64,000 nt of DNA from Candidatus Methylopumilus universalis (GCA_945883335.1 CAMCXI010000008.1:1-64000), one strand, 5' to 3'; positions 43,759-55,198 are shown, counted from the first letter of the stretch. Numbers and translations: made by a program. Notes: generated from the sequence alone by a model not told the origin.

Positions 43759-45267
43759 TTAGTGCTCGTCGCCACCTAGTTCAATACTGTAACGCCAGAA
43801 TTGATCTTCTGCTTCAAAAATGACACTAGAAGCCTCAGGATCACGGTCCCCAGCCCGGTATTGGTGCAATGGTGTTTTGTCCTTTGCCCAAGCATTCACG
43901 ATTTGGTCAACCAAGCGCCATTGAGCTTCCACTTCACTGATGTGTAGATATTGTGAAGGATCGCCTTCCATCAAGTTCAGCATCAAAGTTTCGTATGAGT
44001 CAATGCTCTCATCGCCTTGTTGGCGTTGGGCGCCATCAAGACTCATGGTACGTGTTGCGATATCTAGACCCGGAATCTTAGATTCCATCTCAATTTTTAC
44101 GCATTCACGTGGTTGAATGTTAATGATCAACCAGTTGTGATGTTGACCTTGTTTAAGTTCGATTGGAGATTGTTTGAAGCGAATCGCAATCGCAGTATTG
44201 CTTTCATGCAAACGTTTGCCAGTGCGAACGTAGAAAGGAACGCCTTTCCAACGAGGGTTATCAATAAACAACTTAACGGCGGCATAAGTTTCAGTGAAGC
44301 TTGTATCGCCAAGGCCGTCACGCTTTACTTCTTCTATGTAACCAGGCACGTTTTCACCATGACCGTCACCTACGCAAACACGACCAGCGGCATATTGTGC
44401 GCGGAATACCTGTTTGTTGAAGTTGTCTAAGTCGATTGGACGAATAGATTCCAGCACCTTGATTTTTTCCGCACGGATGCTGTCTGGCGTCAGGTCTTTT
44501 GGTTTTTCCATGGCTACCAATGCTAAGGTTTGTAGCAAGTGACTTTGGAACATGTCACGGAGTGCGCCCGTTGCTTCGTAGAAAGTGGTACGTTCGCCAA
44601 CGCCTAATGTCTCATTGTTAGTGATTTGCACATGATCGATATGACCGTTATTCCAAAGTGGCTCAAAAATCGCATTGGTAAAGCGAGTAAGCATGATGTT
44701 TTGAATCGCTGATTTACCGAGGTAATGGTCGATACGGTAAATTTGGCTTTCTTTTAAGTGCTTAGTGATTTTTGATTGCAAATCTTGCGCGCTGGCTAAG
44801 TCCGTACCAAACGGTTTTTCAATCAATACACGGCGCCAGTATTTGCTCTCATCTAGCAAGCCCACCGCTGACAGTTGCTCCACCACTGGGGCGAAGTCGG
44901 TCGGGCGAACAGACAAGAAATAAGCCAGGTTTTGCGGGAACACTTTCTCATCACTGAGTCGGTCACGCATTTTTTCGAAAGCATTAGGATCTGTTGGCGG
45001 ATTAGCATGGTAATGGTTGCGATTTAAAAAACGCTCGAATACTTGCTTGTCGTAGCCATTTTTAAATTTAGCATCCAACATGCCTTTAATTTCTTTGTGC
45101 CAATCTTCTCGGGCAACATCACCACGGCCGACAGATAAAATCGCCATGTGGTCTGGTAAACGACCAGCAGCATCCAAACGAAAAAGGCCTGGAATTAGTT
45201 TGAGGCGAGATAGGTTGCCGCTAGCGCCAAATAAAACAAGGGTACAAGGATCAATTTGTTTGCTCAT
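43759..45267 (-). CDS. zwf: Glucose-6-phosphate 1-dehydrogenase
   Basis: 502 aa; LFGASGNLSRLKLIPGLF, RIDHYLGKSAIQN. Confidence 0.97.
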   Translation of the reverse strand: MSKQIDPCTLVLFGASGNLSRLKLIPGLFRLDAAGRLPDHMAILSVGRGDVAREDWHKEIKGMLDAKFKNGYDKQVFERFLNRNHYHANPPTDPNAFEKMRDRLSDEKVFPQNLAYFLSVRPTDFAPVVEQLSAVGLLDESKYWRRVLIEKPFGTDLASAQDLQSKITKHLKESQIYRIDHYLGKSAIQNIMLTRFTNAIFEPLWNNGHIDHVQITNNETLGVGERTTFYEATGALRDMFQSHLLQTLALVAMEKPKDLTPDSIRAEKIKVLESIRPIDLDNFNKQVFRAQYAAGRVCVGDGHGENVPGYIEEVKRDGLGDTSFTETYAAVKLFIDNPRWKGVPFYVRTGKRLHESNTAIAIRFKQSPIELKQGQHHNWLIINIQPRECVKIEMESKIPGLDIATRTMSLDGAQRQQGDESIDSYETLMLNLMEGDPSQYLHISEVEAQWRLVDQIVNAWAKDKTPLHQYRAGDRDPEASSVIFEAEDQFWRYSIELGGDEH

Positions 45268-45350
45268 TACTTCTAGTTTCCTAAGGTTTTGGTATTAATA
45301 AGCGGCCAATCTGATGTTGGCCGCGATGATGTGTTTAACTTTTGATGCGC

Positions 45351-46274
45351 TTAGTCGTTGACTGACTTAACAAAGTGACCACCAAAGCCATTACGCATCA
45401 TGGATAGCAATTTGTAGCTGTAACCAGTGGCATCTTGGCTTCTGAAGCGCGCTTGCAGGGCAAGTGTCAGCACCGGTGCAGCAACGCCTTGTTCAACAGA
45501 TTCCATGACTGTCCAACGGCCTTCACCAGAATCAGCCACATAAGGTGCAACAGCAGATAGCTCTTGGTCTTCTTTCAGTGCGTCAGCAGTTAAATCTAAC
45601 AACCAGCTTCGCACTACCGAGCCATGACGCCATAGCTCTGTGACTTGTGCGAGGTCTAAATTGAAGTCCGTTTTACCTTTTAGCAAATCTAAGCCTTCAG
45701 CCATTGCCTGCATCATGCCGTATTCAATACCGTTGTGAATCATTTTAGTGAAGTGGCCTGATCCAATTGGACCTACGTGTGCCCAGCCATTTTCTTTCGA
45801 AGGCGCAAGCGCAATCAAAATTGGTTCAACTGTTTTAGCAACTTCAGGAGTTGCGCCTACCATCAAGCAGTAGCCGTTTTCCAATCCCCAGATGCCTCCA
45901 GAAGTGCCAGCATCCATAAATCCAATCCCACGCTCTGCAAGCCAAGCGCCACGGCGTTGACTGTCTTTGTAGTTAGAGTTGCCGCCATCAATAATGATGT
46001 CGCCCTTAGCAAGCATCTCAGCAAGATTTTGAATTTGAATTTCGGTCGGTTCGCCGCTGGGTAACATTAGCCAAACAATTCGTTTTTCGCCAGATTCCCC
46101 TAGCTTTGAAACTGCATCAGCCACTGAGCTAGCAGCAGTCATGCCTTCAGTGTCGATTAACTTAGTGACGACTTCGACGCTTCTGTCGTATCCAACAACT
46201 TCAATACCACTACGAAGCAAGCGAGTAGTCATGTTGCCACCCATTTTGCCCAAACCGATCATTGCTAATTTCAT
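45351..46274 (-). CDS. gnd: 6-phosphogluconate dehydrogenase, decarboxylating (short YqeC/GndA type)
   Basis: 307 aa; IGLGKMGGNMTTRLL, DGGNSNYKDSQRR, GHFTKMIHNGIEYGMMQAMAEG. Confidence 0.95.
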   Translation of the reverse strand: MKLAMIGLGKMGGNMTTRLLRSGIEVVGYDRSVEVVTKLIDTEGMTAASSVADAVSKLGESGEKRIVWLMLPSGEPTEIQIQNLAEMLAKGDIIIDGGNSNYKDSQRRGAWLAERGIGFMDAGTSGGIWGLENGYCLMVGATPEVAKTVEPILIALAPSKENGWAHVGPIGSGHFTKMIHNGIEYGMMQAMAEGLDLLKGKTDFNLDLAQVTELWRHGSVVRSWLLDLTADALKEDQELSAVAPYVADSGEGRWTVMESVEQGVAAPVLTLALQARFRSQDATGYSYKLLSMMRNGFGGHFVKSVND

Positions 46275-46379
46275 TTTTTTTCCTTGGTTAGGATATAGTC
46301 TGCCGTCGTCCTTTTGGGTAAGATGGCGAGCTAAATTGATTTATTGAATAAGTCTGTAATTATAACGTGAAGGCTTTGC

Positions 46380-47096
46380 ATGATGCAAAATACAAACCAA
46401 GAAAACTCCCCAGAAAAAACAAGCCAAATCAGTCGATGGCACAATTTTGAAAATCAAGAGGCCATTAACCAAGCTACATTAAACCGAATTTTAGCCGCGG
46501 CAAATGAAGCGATCGCTAGTCGCGGTCGTTTTTCTATCGTTCTAGCAGGCGGCTCAACCCCTAAAAGCGTTTACGCTTTACTCAAAGATGCAGATGTCGA
46601 TTGGGAAAATTGGCATGTTTATCACAATGATGACCGCTGTTTGGCCGTGGATAACTCTGAGCGTAATAGTTTGATGGCGCGCACCACATGGCTTAATCAT
46701 GTGAGCATTCCTGCTAACCAAATCCACGATATTCCTGCAGAGTTGGGAAATATTGAAGGCGCTAAGGCTTATGCTAAAACGTTGGCTGGTGTGCCAGAGT
46801 TTGATTTGGTGCTATTAGGTTTGGGTGAAGATGGCCATACGGCGAGCTTATTTCCTAATCAAGCAGTCGATAATTCAGCGGATGCCGTACCTGTGTTTGA
46901 CGCCCCTAAGCCGCCAGCAGACCGTATTACTATAAGTCAGCAACGGTTAAGTAAAACAAGGGAGGTGATTTTCTTGGTGACAGGTGCGGGTAAACAAGAT
47001 GCTGTAGACAATTGGCGTAATGGTGTTGCGATTCCTGCCACTTTAATTACCCCTAAAAATGGCGTGGATGTTTATTGTTTTGGCGTGACTTTTTAA
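46380..47096 (+). CDS. pgl: 6-phosphogluconolactonase
   Basis: 238 aa; LAGGSTPKSVYALL, LGLGEDGHTASLFP. Confidence 0.96.
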   Translation: MMQNTNQENSPEKTSQISRWHNFENQEAINQATLNRILAAANEAIASRGRFSIVLAGGSTPKSVYALLKDADVDWENWHVYHNDDRCLAVDNSERNSLMARTTWLNHVSIPANQIHDIPAELGNIEGAKAYAKTLAGVPEFDLVLLGLGEDGHTASLFPNQAVDNSADAVPVFDAPKPPADRITISQQRLSKTREVIFLVTGAGKQDAVDNWRNGVAIPATLITPKNGVDVYCFGVTF

Positions 47097-47126
47097 GCTA
47101 GGTATTTAATTTTAGATTGCCATCAG

Positions 47127-47154
47127 AAAAGCTCCGAGATTTTCGGGGCTTTTT
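47127..47154. terminator. Intrinsic terminator between convergent pgl and apbC
   Basis: AAAAGCTCCGAGATTTTCGGGGCTTTTT. Confidence 0.8.
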
Positions 47155-47170
47155 GTTTATGCAGTTTGGC

Positions 47171-48259
47171 TTATGTGTTTTGAATCACAATATTTGGAAA
47201 TTTGCTGCTGTGGTCCAGCGCAAGTTGAGATAGCTTGGAGGCTGTCTTTCTTGCGATTTGTTTGTAAATGCTTGCGATTTGGCTATTAGGCTCACTAATG
47301 ACAGTTGGCTTGCCGCCATCTGATTGTTCACGAATTTTAATGTCGAGGGGCAAGCTACCAAGCAAATCCACATTGTAGTCTTTGCACATAGCCTCGCCAC
47401 CGCCTGCACCAAAAATATGCTCTTCATGGCCGCATTTTGAACAGATATGCGTGCTCATGTTTTCAACAATCCCCAAAATTGGAATGCCCACTTTTTCAAA
47501 CATTTTGAGGCCTTTACGGGCGTCTAACAGCGCAATATCTTGGGGTGTGGTCACAATAATTGCACCAGTCACTGGCACCTTTTGGGAAAGCGTTAATTGG
47601 ATATCGCCAGTGCCTGGCGGCAAGTCGATAATTAAATAATCGAGGTCTTTCCAGCGCGTGTCGCGTAGGAGCTGTTCTAACGCACCTGTAACCATGGGAC
47701 CACGCCAAACCATAGGCGTATCCACATCGACCAAAAAGCCAATCGACATAGCTTGAATGCCGTGTGCTTGCATAGGCTCTATGCTTTTACCATCTGCGCT
47801 GTCTGGGCGACCTGAAATGCCGAGCATTTGTGGTTGGCTAGGGCCGTAGATGTCAGCATCTAGAATCCCTACATTTGCGCCTTCTTCAGCAAGCGCAAGG
47901 GCAATATTGACCGCAGTGGTTGATTTTCCGACGCCGCCTTTGCCCGAAGCTACGGCAATAATATTTTTTACATTTGGAATCAGTGGAACCCCTCGTTGCG
48001 CGCTATGGGGAACAATTCGACTGCCTATATTCACAGTGATCTTGCTGATGCCAGCAATCGTTTTTAGTTTGTTCTCAACGATTTCTTTCATTTCGCCTAA
48101 TACGCTCTTAGCTGGGTAGCCTAATACTATGTCTATCGAAACATCGTTGCCGTTAATTTGAATATTCTTCGCTGATTTGCTGCTGATAAAGTCCGCGCCA
48201 GTATTAGGATCTATAAGTGTTTTAAGTGTGTTTTGAACATCTAATTCCGAAATTGCCAT
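47171..48259 (-). CDS. apbC: Mrp/ApbC/NBP35 family Fe-S carrier ATPase
   Basis: 362 aa; IIAVASGKGGVGKSTTAVNIALALA, CSKCGHEEHIFG; N-terminal MIP18 domain. Confidence 0.95.
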   Translation of the reverse strand: MAISELDVQNTLKTLIDPNTGADFISSKSAKNIQINGNDVSIDIVLGYPAKSVLGEMKEIVENKLKTIAGISKITVNIGSRIVPHSAQRGVPLIPNVKNIIAVASGKGGVGKSTTAVNIALALAEEGANVGILDADIYGPSQPQMLGISGRPDSADGKSIEPMQAHGIQAMSIGFLVDVDTPMVWRGPMVTGALEQLLRDTRWKDLDYLIIDLPPGTGDIQLTLSQKVPVTGAIIVTTPQDIALLDARKGLKMFEKVGIPILGIVENMSTHICSKCGHEEHIFGAGGGEAMCKDYNVDLLGSLPLDIKIREQSDGGKPTVISEPNSQIASIYKQIARKTASKLSQLALDHSSKFPNIVIQNT

Positions 48260-48377
48260 TTGCTTTTCCTTGCAATAATTCTTGAGTAAAAGATTAAGGT
48301 AATTTTAACGCATGTGAAAGCGCCCGTCATTTGTTAAAATGGGGGTATTCGAACAATTTATATATAGATTGAAATTC

Positions 48378-50426
48378 ATGAGCCGCAAAATTCTGGTCAC
48401 TTCAGCACTTCCTTATGCCAATGGCAGTATTCATTTAGGGCATTTGGTTGAGTACATTCAAACCGATATTTGGGTGCGCTTTCAGAAGATGCAAGGCAAT
48501 ACAGTCCATTACGTTTGTGCTGACGATACGCACGGCACACCAATTATGTTGCGTGCTGAAAAAGAAGGCATTACGCCAGAGGCTTTAATTGCCAAGGTGC
48601 ACACAGAGCATTACGCAGACTTTTCAGAATTTTTAGTTGAGTTTGATAACTACTACTCAACTAACTCGCCAGAGAATAAAGAGTTAGCAGGCGGCATCTA
48701 TAAAGCACTAAAAGTCAATGGCAAGATTGCGACTAAAACCATTGAACAGTTTTACGATCCAGTTAAAAACATGTTCTTGCCAGACCGCTTTATTAAAGGC
48801 GAGTGTCCTAAGTGCCATGCCAAAGATCAATATGGTGACTCGTGTGAAGTATGTGGCGCAACATATAACCCAACTGAACTGATTAACCCATTCTCAGCTG
48901 TCTCTGGTGCCGCGCCTGTGCGTAAAGAAACAGAGCATTACTTCTTCAAGCTTTCTGAATGTAGTGATTTCTTACGTGGTTGGACACGCTCCGGTACGCT
49001 TCAACAAGAAGCCGCTAACAAGATGAATGAGTGGATAGGTGAGGCGGGCGAGAATAAATTATCAGATTGGGACATCTCTCGTGATGCGCCATATTTTGGT
49101 TTTGAAATTCCTGATGCGCCAGGCAAGTATTTTTATGTTTGGCTAGATGCGCCGATTGGTTACATGGCGAGCTTTAAGAATCTATGTGCTAAAAATGGCC
49201 TAGATTTTGATGAATACTGGAAAGCAGATTCTCAAACTGAGCTTTATCATTTTATTGGTAAAGACATCTTGTATTTCCATGCTTTATTCTGGCCTGCAAC
49301 GCTTGAGTACTCTGGCTATCGCAAACCAACGCAAGTATTTTCGCACGGCTTCTTAACTGTAAATGGCGAGAAGATGTCTAAATCGCGCGGTACGTTTATT
49401 ACCGCCCGTAGTTATTTAGACCATATTAAAAATCCTGAATATTTACGCTACTACTACGCCGCTAAGTTAAATGGCAGTATGGAAGACATCGACTTAAATC
49501 TTGAAGACTTTGTGGCGCGTGTGAATAGTGATTTAGTGGGCAAATACATCAATATTGCCAGCCGTACAGCGGGGTTTATCAATAAGCGCTTCGCTGGGAA
49601 ATTGGTTTCGGCGAGTAAACATGCGGTTGTAGAAACAATTAAAGCATCTGCCCCTGAAATTGCAAAAGCTTATGAAGCTCGAGATTACAGTCGTGCATTA
49701 CGTGAAATTATGCGTTTGGCAGATTTAGCGAATGCTGACGTTGCAGAGGCTGCGCCTTGGGTCGTGGCTAAACAAGAGGGTGATGCGGCACAAGCTAAAT
49801 TGCATGCGAACTGCTCAAGTGCCCTTGAAATGTTCCGGTTACTAACCCTTTATTTAAAACCTGCATTGCCAGATTTGGCAGGCAATATTGAGCAGTTCCT
49901 GAAAATTGCCCCGCTAACATGGGATAGCGTGAATGATTCATTTGCGGATAGTCATGCAATTAACGAATACAACCATTTAATTACCAGAATTGATCCGAAA
50001 CACATTGAAGCCATGACTGAAGCGAATAAAGAAACATTACAACAAGCCGCTGTGCCAGCCATCAAGTCAGAGCAATCGGTCTCTGAAAACGCAGGCGACT
50101 ATATTTCGATTGATGATTTTACAAAGGTGGATTTACGTATCGCGAAAATCGTCAATGCTGAGCATGTAGAAGGCGCTGAAAAACTATTGTGTTTGAGTTT
50201 GGATATTGGTGAAGAAAACCCACGCCAAGTATTTGCTGGGATTAAATCAGCTTACGACCCTGCGACATTAGTTGGACGCTTAACCGTGATGGTTGCAAAC
50301 CTTGCGCCGCGCAAGATGAAGTTTGGGATGTCCGAAGGCATGGTTTTGGCAGCTAGCGATGAGCGTGGTGGGCCATTTATTTTGTCACCAGATGCTGGCG
50401 CTGAAGCTGGTATGCGCGTTAAGTAA
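48378..50426 (+). CDS. metG: Methionyl-tRNA synthetase
   Basis: [33 protein letters not shown]-terminal tRNA-binding domain [20 protein letters not shown]. Confidence 0.97.
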   Translation: MSRKILVTSALPYANGSIHLGHLVEYIQTDIWVRFQKMQGNTVHYVCADDTHGTPIMLRAEKEGITPEALIAKVHTEHYADFSEFLVEFDNYYSTNSPENKELAGGIYKALKVNGKIATKTIEQFYDPVKNMFLPDRFIKGECPKCHAKDQYGDSCEVCGATYNPTELINPFSAVSGAAPVRKETEHYFFKLSECSDFLRGWTRSGTLQQEAANKMNEWIGEAGENKLSDWDISRDAPYFGFEIPDAPGKYFYVWLDAPIGYMASFKNLCAKNGLDFDEYWKADSQTELYHFIGKDILYFHALFWPATLEYSGYRKPTQVFSHGFLTVNGEKMSKSRGTFITARSYLDHIKNPEYLRYYYAAKLNGSMEDIDLNLEDFVARVNSDLVGKYINIASRTAGFINKRFAGKLVSASKHAVVETIKASAPEIAKAYEARDYSRALREIMRLADLANADVAEAAPWVVAKQEGDAAQAKLHANCSSALEMFRLLTLYLKPALPDLAGNIEQFLKIAPLTWDSVNDSFADSHAINEYNHLITRIDPKHIEAMTEANKETLQQAAVPAIKSEQSVSENAGDYISIDDFTKVDLRIAKIVNAEHVEGAEKLLCLSLDIGEENPRQVFAGIKSAYDPATLVGRLTVMVANLAPRKMKFGMSEGMVLAASDERGGPFILSPDAGAEAGMRVK

Positions 50427-50437
50427 TGATGAAACTT

Positions 50438-50480
50438 AGCAAATTAAAAAGCCCGCTAATCGCGGGCTTTTTAATTTGCT
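50438..50480. terminator. Long bidirectional intrinsic terminator
   Basis: AGCAAATTAAAAAGCCCGC-TAATC-GCGGGCTTTTTAATTTGCT, perfect 19-bp stem. Confidence 0.9.
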
Positions 50481-50486
50481 TTTGCC

Positions 50487-50792
50487 TTATTTCTTGGGTG
50501 CCACTGGTTTGGCCGTAGCTGCAGGTACTGCTGGCGCAGTGCCTGATAAGGTGATTTCTGGTTTTAGTTTGGCTAAGGTTTTGTCACCGATGCCTGGCAC
50601 ATTATTCAAATCATCGACAGTTTTGAAATTGCCATTTTTCTTACGATAATCAACAATTGCTTGGGCTTTTGCTGGACCAACACCATTTAATGCCTAGAGT
50701 TGCTCAACATTAGCAGTATTCAGATTAACTGCCGCGAAAGCGCCAACGGTAAAGCTAAAAAACAAAATGGTCGCTAGTAAAAACTTTTTCAT
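50487..50792 (-). pseudogene. ComEA-like helix-hairpin-helix secreted DNA-binding protein interrupted by an in-frame amber codon
   Basis: Reverse strand MKKFLLATILFFSFTVGAFAAVNLNTANVEQL*ALNGVGPAKAQAIVDYRKKNGNFKTVDDLNNVPGIGDKTLAKLKPEITLSGTAPAVPAATAKPVAPKK*; TAG at 50694-50696. Confidence 0.85.
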
Positions 50793-50890
50793 GATGAATC
50801 TCCTTTTTTTGAAAATGAATGAACTGCGTAACAAATCACGCAACTAAATCATAATTCTGTATTAGATTAATAGTAACTAACTATTATTAT

Positions 50891-51604
50891 TTATACAGAT
50901 AAAAGAATTTCCTCATGTATTTTTATGAGCGTTTCGAGTGGGTTTTTAGATTTTGTAATCGGACGGCCAATCACTAAATAGCTTGAACCCAGCGCCAACG
51001 CTTGGCTTGGCGTCACTACGCGAGATTGGTCATCGAGTGCAGCATCTGCAGGACGGACGCCTGGGGTAACTAGACAAAATTTGTCACCTAAAGCTTTTCT
51101 TATCATAGGTGCTTCTTGTGCGGAACATACAATGCCATCTAAACCAGACTTTTGGGTTAGCGAGGCAAGTTTGAGAACTTGGTCGGAAACAGAGCCCACA
51201 ACGCCAACTTCATTAAGCATTTCTTGATTCATGCTGGTGAGCACAGTCACTGCGATGAGGATTGGTTTTTGACCTGAGCGCTCAACCCCCTCTCGCGCTG
51301 CTTCCATCATGGCGCTACCACCTGATGCATGTACGTTCAGCATCCAAACCCCCAAGCGGCTTGCCGCCTCGCAAGCTTTTGCAACCGTGGTTGGGATGTC
51401 ATGAAATTTTAAGTCTAAAAATACGCCAAACCCTTTTGCAATAAGGGCCTCAACAAGCTTAGGCCCTGCCGCAGTAAATAACTCTTTTCCCACTTTTAAG
51501 CGGCAAATTGCTGGATCAAGTTGTTCAGCAAACTGAAGCGCATCTTGGGTGTTCGCATAATCTAGTGCGATCACAATTTTTGGGTCATGGTTTGTATTGA
51601 TCAT
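50891..51604 (-). CDS. pyrF: Orotidine 5'-phosphate decarboxylase
   Basis: 237 aa; [37 protein letters not shown]. Confidence 0.96.
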   Translation of the reverse strand: MINTNHDPKIVIALDYANTQDALQFAEQLDPAICRLKVGKELFTAAGPKLVEALIAKGFGVFLDLKFHDIPTTVAKACEAASRLGVWMLNVHASGGSAMMEAAREGVERSGQKPILIAVTVLTSMNQEMLNEVGVVGSVSDQVLKLASLTQKSGLDGIVCSAQEAPMIRKALGDKFCLVTPGVRPADAALDDQSRVVTPSQALALGSSYLVIGRPITKSKNPLETLIKIHEEILLSV

Positions 51605-52764
51605 GCTGCGGTTTCTTTAGGTTCGGCGGGTAATGATTCCCAAGCATTGCAGGCTGGACATTGCCAATGGAAGTTACGGGCTTTAAAGCCGCATTGGTCA
51701 CAACAATAGGCATTGCGGTTGCCAATGGCATAGCGAATGGTTTGGTGCATTAAGTTTAGGTCTGTATTTGCGATGCTATTTTGCAAGCTTCGTGCTTTCA
51801 ATAGTTGATCTAGGGTCTGTAAGCTTGGTTTTCTTTCTAGGTCATTGAGTGCTAAATTAGCTGCCGCATCTGCGCCTTGTTCGGCTAACGTGATTTCGAA
51901 AACGACTGATAGTAGAGATGGTAATTTATAATTCTGAAGGTACTGACTTAACAATGTAATGCCTGCACTTAGCTTACCAAGTTCCCGATAGCTATGAAGC
52001 ATCTTATTCGCGACCATACCAAGGCATTCTGATTTTTGAAACTCAATTCGTTTCCAAAAATTAATAGCAAGTTTGTGTGCGTTTAAATTTGCTTCCATGT
52101 CGCCTAACATGATGTTAGCTCTCACACAGTTTTTGTTGGCATCAAGCGCCATTTGCAATTCATGACGGGCATTGTGATCATCTTGATCCAAAATAGATTT
52201 AATGGCCATTTCACAATAAAACTGAGCAACCTCTTTACGAAATGACACTCCAGAAACGCGCTCAAGCTCTGTGGCTGTTTTTATTGCACGTTGCCACTCG
52301 CGTTCGCGAATAAATATTTCTAACAATGCACGGAGTGCGGGTTGCTTGTAGCGACTGTCATCAAGGCCATTAAACAGCTCTTCAGCACGATCATATAATC
52401 CGGCTTTCAGATAATCTTGTGCAAGCTCTGCCTTGATTGCTTTTCTTTGTTCATTTGGCAGCTCTTTACGTTCAAGTAAGCTGAGGTGTAGGTTGATTGC
52501 TCGGTCAACCTCGCCGCTACGTCGAAATAAGCTGCCTAAAGCAAAGTGCAGTTCAAGGGAGTCCGCGTTAGATTGTGCTGCCTCTATAAAAGCTTCAATC
52601 GCTTTATCTTGTTGGTCAGTAATTAAAAAATTAAGGCCTTTGAAGTAAGCAGCAGGCAGGCTGGTCGACTCAGACAGGAGTTGTTTGATATCAATTCTTG
52701 CTGCAATCCAGCCAAGTGAGAAAAATAGCGGGATTGCAATTAGCCACCAATATTCAAAATCCAT
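51601..52764 (-). CDS. lapB: Lipopolysaccharide assembly protein LapB (YciM), TPR plus rubredoxin-like zinc domain
   Basis: 387 aa TPR protein with C-terminal [26 protein letters not shown]. Confidence 0.93.
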   Translation of the reverse strand: MDFEYWWLIAIPLFFSLGWIAARIDIKQLLSESTSLPAAYFKGLNFLITDQQDKAIEAFIEAAQSNADSLELHFALGSLFRRSGEVDRAINLHLSLLERKELPNEQRKAIKAELAQDYLKAGLYDRAEELFNGLDDSRYKQPALRALLEIFIREREWQRAIKTATELERVSGVSFRKEVAQFYCEMAIKSILDQDDHNARHELQMALDANKNCVRANIMLGDMEANLNAHKLAINFWKRIEFQKSECLGMVANKMLHSYRELGKLSAGITLLSQYLQNYKLPSLLSVVFEITLAEQGADAAANLALNDLERKPSLQTLDQLLKARSLQNSIANTDLNLMHQTIRYAIGNRNAYCCDQCGFKARNFHWQCPACNAWESLPAEPKETAA

Positions 52765-53027
52765 TATTGAGCACCTTGAGTGTTGGATGCTGTGATTTTT
52801 TTACGTAAGCTATTTAATTCACGACGTTGTTTGATAATGGTAGGTGTGATCGCCAAGAGCCCAGCAACAATGCCAGTGAGCAATGCAATAAATAGAATCA
52901 ACGATAACGGAGCTTGCCATGATAAGCCAAGATAGTAGAGCAGGGTGACTGGATAAGCATTCTTGACAGCAAAGCCAATCAAAAGGATAAACAAGGCTAA
53001 ACTCAACATTTTAGATATTATTTGCAT
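52764..53027 (-). CDS. lapA: LapA-domain inner membrane protein
   Basis: 87 aa, two TMs; adjacent to lapB. Confidence 0.85.
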   Translation of the reverse strand: MQIISKMLSLALFILLIGFAVKNAYPVTLLYYLGLSWQAPLSLILFIALLTGIVAGLLAITPTIIKQRRELNSLRKKITASNTQGAQ

Positions 53028-53081
53028 AACATAGATTTTACTGGCGCTAGCTAAAAAGGGCTAGGTAAAAATTTAGTTAAA

Positions 53082-53126
53082 AAAACGGTAGCTCCCTTAT
53101 CAGATGACTTGGAAACTACCGTTTTT
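53082..53126. terminator. Intrinsic terminator-like hairpin between ihfB and lapA
   Basis: AAAACGGTAG...CTACCGTTTTT with T-runs on both sides. Confidence 0.7.
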
Positions 53127-53163
53127 CAGGTCTCAATCAACATAAGGTTGATTGATGTGAGGC

Positions 53164-53445
53164 TTAGACTAAATCAACGCGCTCGCGTAACTCTTTACCA
53201 GCTTTAAAGTGAGGCACATGCTTAGCAGGCACTTCAACCTTGCTGCCGGTTTTTGGGTTGCGACCAAGGCGTGGCGGACGGTAGTTAAGACTGAAACTAC
53301 CAAAGCCACGAATTTCGATACGCTCATCAGCTGCTAAGTTATCCGTCATTGAATCAAGGATAGCTTTCACTGAAAGTTCAGCATCCTTAACAACGAGTTG
53401 AGGGAAACGTGCAGCTAAGTTAAGAATGAGCTCAGATTTTGTCAT
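53164..53445 (-). CDS. ihfB: Integration host factor subunit beta
   Basis: 93 aa; [71 protein letters not shown]. Confidence 0.97.
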   Translation of the reverse strand: MTKSELILNLAARFPQLVVKDAELSVKAILDSMTDNLAADERIEIRGFGSFSLNYRPPRLGRNPKTGSKVEVPAKHVPHFKAGKELRERVDLV

Positions 53446-53456
53446 GGCTTTCTACC

Positions 53457-54968
53457 TCATTCGTTGTTTTTGCTGTCAAGTTTTGCTTTTAGCAAAGCAC
53501 CAAGGTTGGTAGTGCCTGCTGTTGCTGCGCCATCATCTGGCACTTGCGCTGCTTCTTTAGCTTTTGCAGATTTTGCTTTAGGTTTCGCTTCAGTTTTTTC
53601 TTCTGAAGAGCCACCAGTCGGATCTGGAGTCATTTGCTTCACGCCTAATGAGATACGTTCTTTCTCCACATCAATACTCAATACTAAGGCTTCTAACTCG
53701 TCACCTTTTTTGAAGTTGCGGATAGCTTCTTCGCCAGTTTGAGTCCATGAAAGGTCTGATAAGTGCACTAAACCATCAATGCCGCCTGGCAAGCCAATAA
53801 ACACACCGAAGTCTGTAATTGATTTAATTTGACCGCTTACTTTGTCAGATTTTTTATGACTTGCTGCGAAATCATCCCATGGGTTTGTTTGGCATTGCTT
53901 CATACCTAGTGACAAGCGACGACGATCTTCGTCAATCTCAAGAATCATTACTTCAACTTCGTCGCCTAATTGAGCGATTTTAGCTGGGTGAACGTTCTTG
54001 TTAGTCCAATCCATTTCTGAAACGTGAACAAGACCTTCGATACCTGGTTCGATTTCAACGAATGCACCGTAGTCAGTCAAGTTGGTCACTTTACCGAACA
54101 AACGTGTGTTTGCTGGGTAACGGCGGCTTAATGCAACCCATGGATCATCGCCTAATTGTTTGATACCAAGTGAAACACGGTTTTTGTCTTGATCGAACTT
54201 AAGGATCTTAGCTTCAACTTCTTCACCAACAGTCAACACCTCTGATGGGTGTTTAACACGGCGCCATGCCAAGTCAGTAATGTGTAGCAAGCCATCAATG
54301 CCACCCAAATCAACGAATGCACCGTAGTCAGTAATATTTTTAACAATACCCTTAACAACAGCGCCTTCTTTCAATGAACCCATTAATGCTTCGCGATCAG
54401 CACCCATGCTGTCTTCTAGAACAGCGCGGCGTGAAACCACAACGTTGTTACGTTTGCGGTCTAGCTTGATAACCTTGAAATCCCATTCTTTATTTTCGAA
54501 TGGTGTCGTGTCCTTAACCGGGCGTAAGTCAACCAATGAACCTGGCAAGAATGCGCGGATGCCGTTAACCATCACAGTTAAACCACCTTTAACGCGACCA
54601 TTTACCATGCCCTTGATGATGCGAGTTTCATTCATCGCTTCTTCAAGATCTAGCCATGCTGCTAGGCGTTTCGCTTTTTCGCGTGATAATTTTGTTGAGC
54701 CGTAACCATCTTCCAATGATTCGATGCAAACTTTAACGAAGTCGCCAACTTGAACTTCTAATTCGCCACGGTCATTTAAGAATTCAGCTGCGTCAATCAC
54801 GCTCTCAGATTTGAGGCCTGCATTGACTACAACAAAATCAGAATCGATAGAAACAACTTCCGCGGTGATCACTTCACCAGAGCGCATTTCTTGACGTGCA
54901 AGACTTTCTTCGAATAACGCTGCGAAACTTTCGCCCATAGAGGCGGTTGAGGTTGAAACATTAGCCAT
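53457..54968 (-). CDS. rpsA: 30S ribosomal protein S1 (five S1 domains)
   Basis: 503 aa with five recognisable S1 repeats ([71 protein letters not shown]). Confidence 0.97.
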   Translation of the reverse strand: MANVSTSTASMGESFAALFEESLARQEMRSGEVITAEVVSIDSDFVVVNAGLKSESVIDAAEFLNDRGELEVQVGDFVKVCIESLEDGYGSTKLSREKAKRLAAWLDLEEAMNETRIIKGMVNGRVKGGLTVMVNGIRAFLPGSLVDLRPVKDTTPFENKEWDFKVIKLDRKRNNVVVSRRAVLEDSMGADREALMGSLKEGAVVKGIVKNITDYGAFVDLGGIDGLLHITDLAWRRVKHPSEVLTVGEEVEAKILKFDQDKNRVSLGIKQLGDDPWVALSRRYPANTRLFGKVTNLTDYGAFVEIEPGIEGLVHVSEMDWTNKNVHPAKIAQLGDEVEVMILEIDEDRRRLSLGMKQCQTNPWDDFAASHKKSDKVSGQIKSITDFGVFIGLPGGIDGLVHLSDLSWTQTGEEAIRNFKKGDELEALVLSIDVEKERISLGVKQMTPDPTGGSSEEKTEAKPKAKSAKAKEAAQVPDDGAATAGTTNLGALLKAKLDSKNNE

Positions 54969-54984
54969 TAAAAAGGTACCTAAA

Positions 54985-55040
54985 TAATCCCACCGTGCAG
55001 TGGGGTAAATTAAAAAAATCGCGAGTTTTAGAGACTCGGA
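54985..55040 (-). promoter_or_regulatory. Structured rpsA leader with a terminator-like hairpin and a start-proximal hairpin
   Basis: Minus strand CGAGT-CTCTAAA-ACTCG-CGATTTTTTT (55012-55038), then CCCAC-TGCACG-GTGGG (54989-55004), both upstream of the rpsA ATG. Confidence 0.4.
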
Positions 55041-55198
55041 TGCCTAAAAATTAAAACAAAGCTGAATTTTACAATAAAACAATCATTTAATTAAGTATTT
55101 TTTATACTTTTTGTGAAAGTTAACTTAATTGAGTGTTTGTTTTGATGATGTTTTTTTATTAAATACGACAGATTGTGGTGAGAGTTTAAGGAAGTTAG

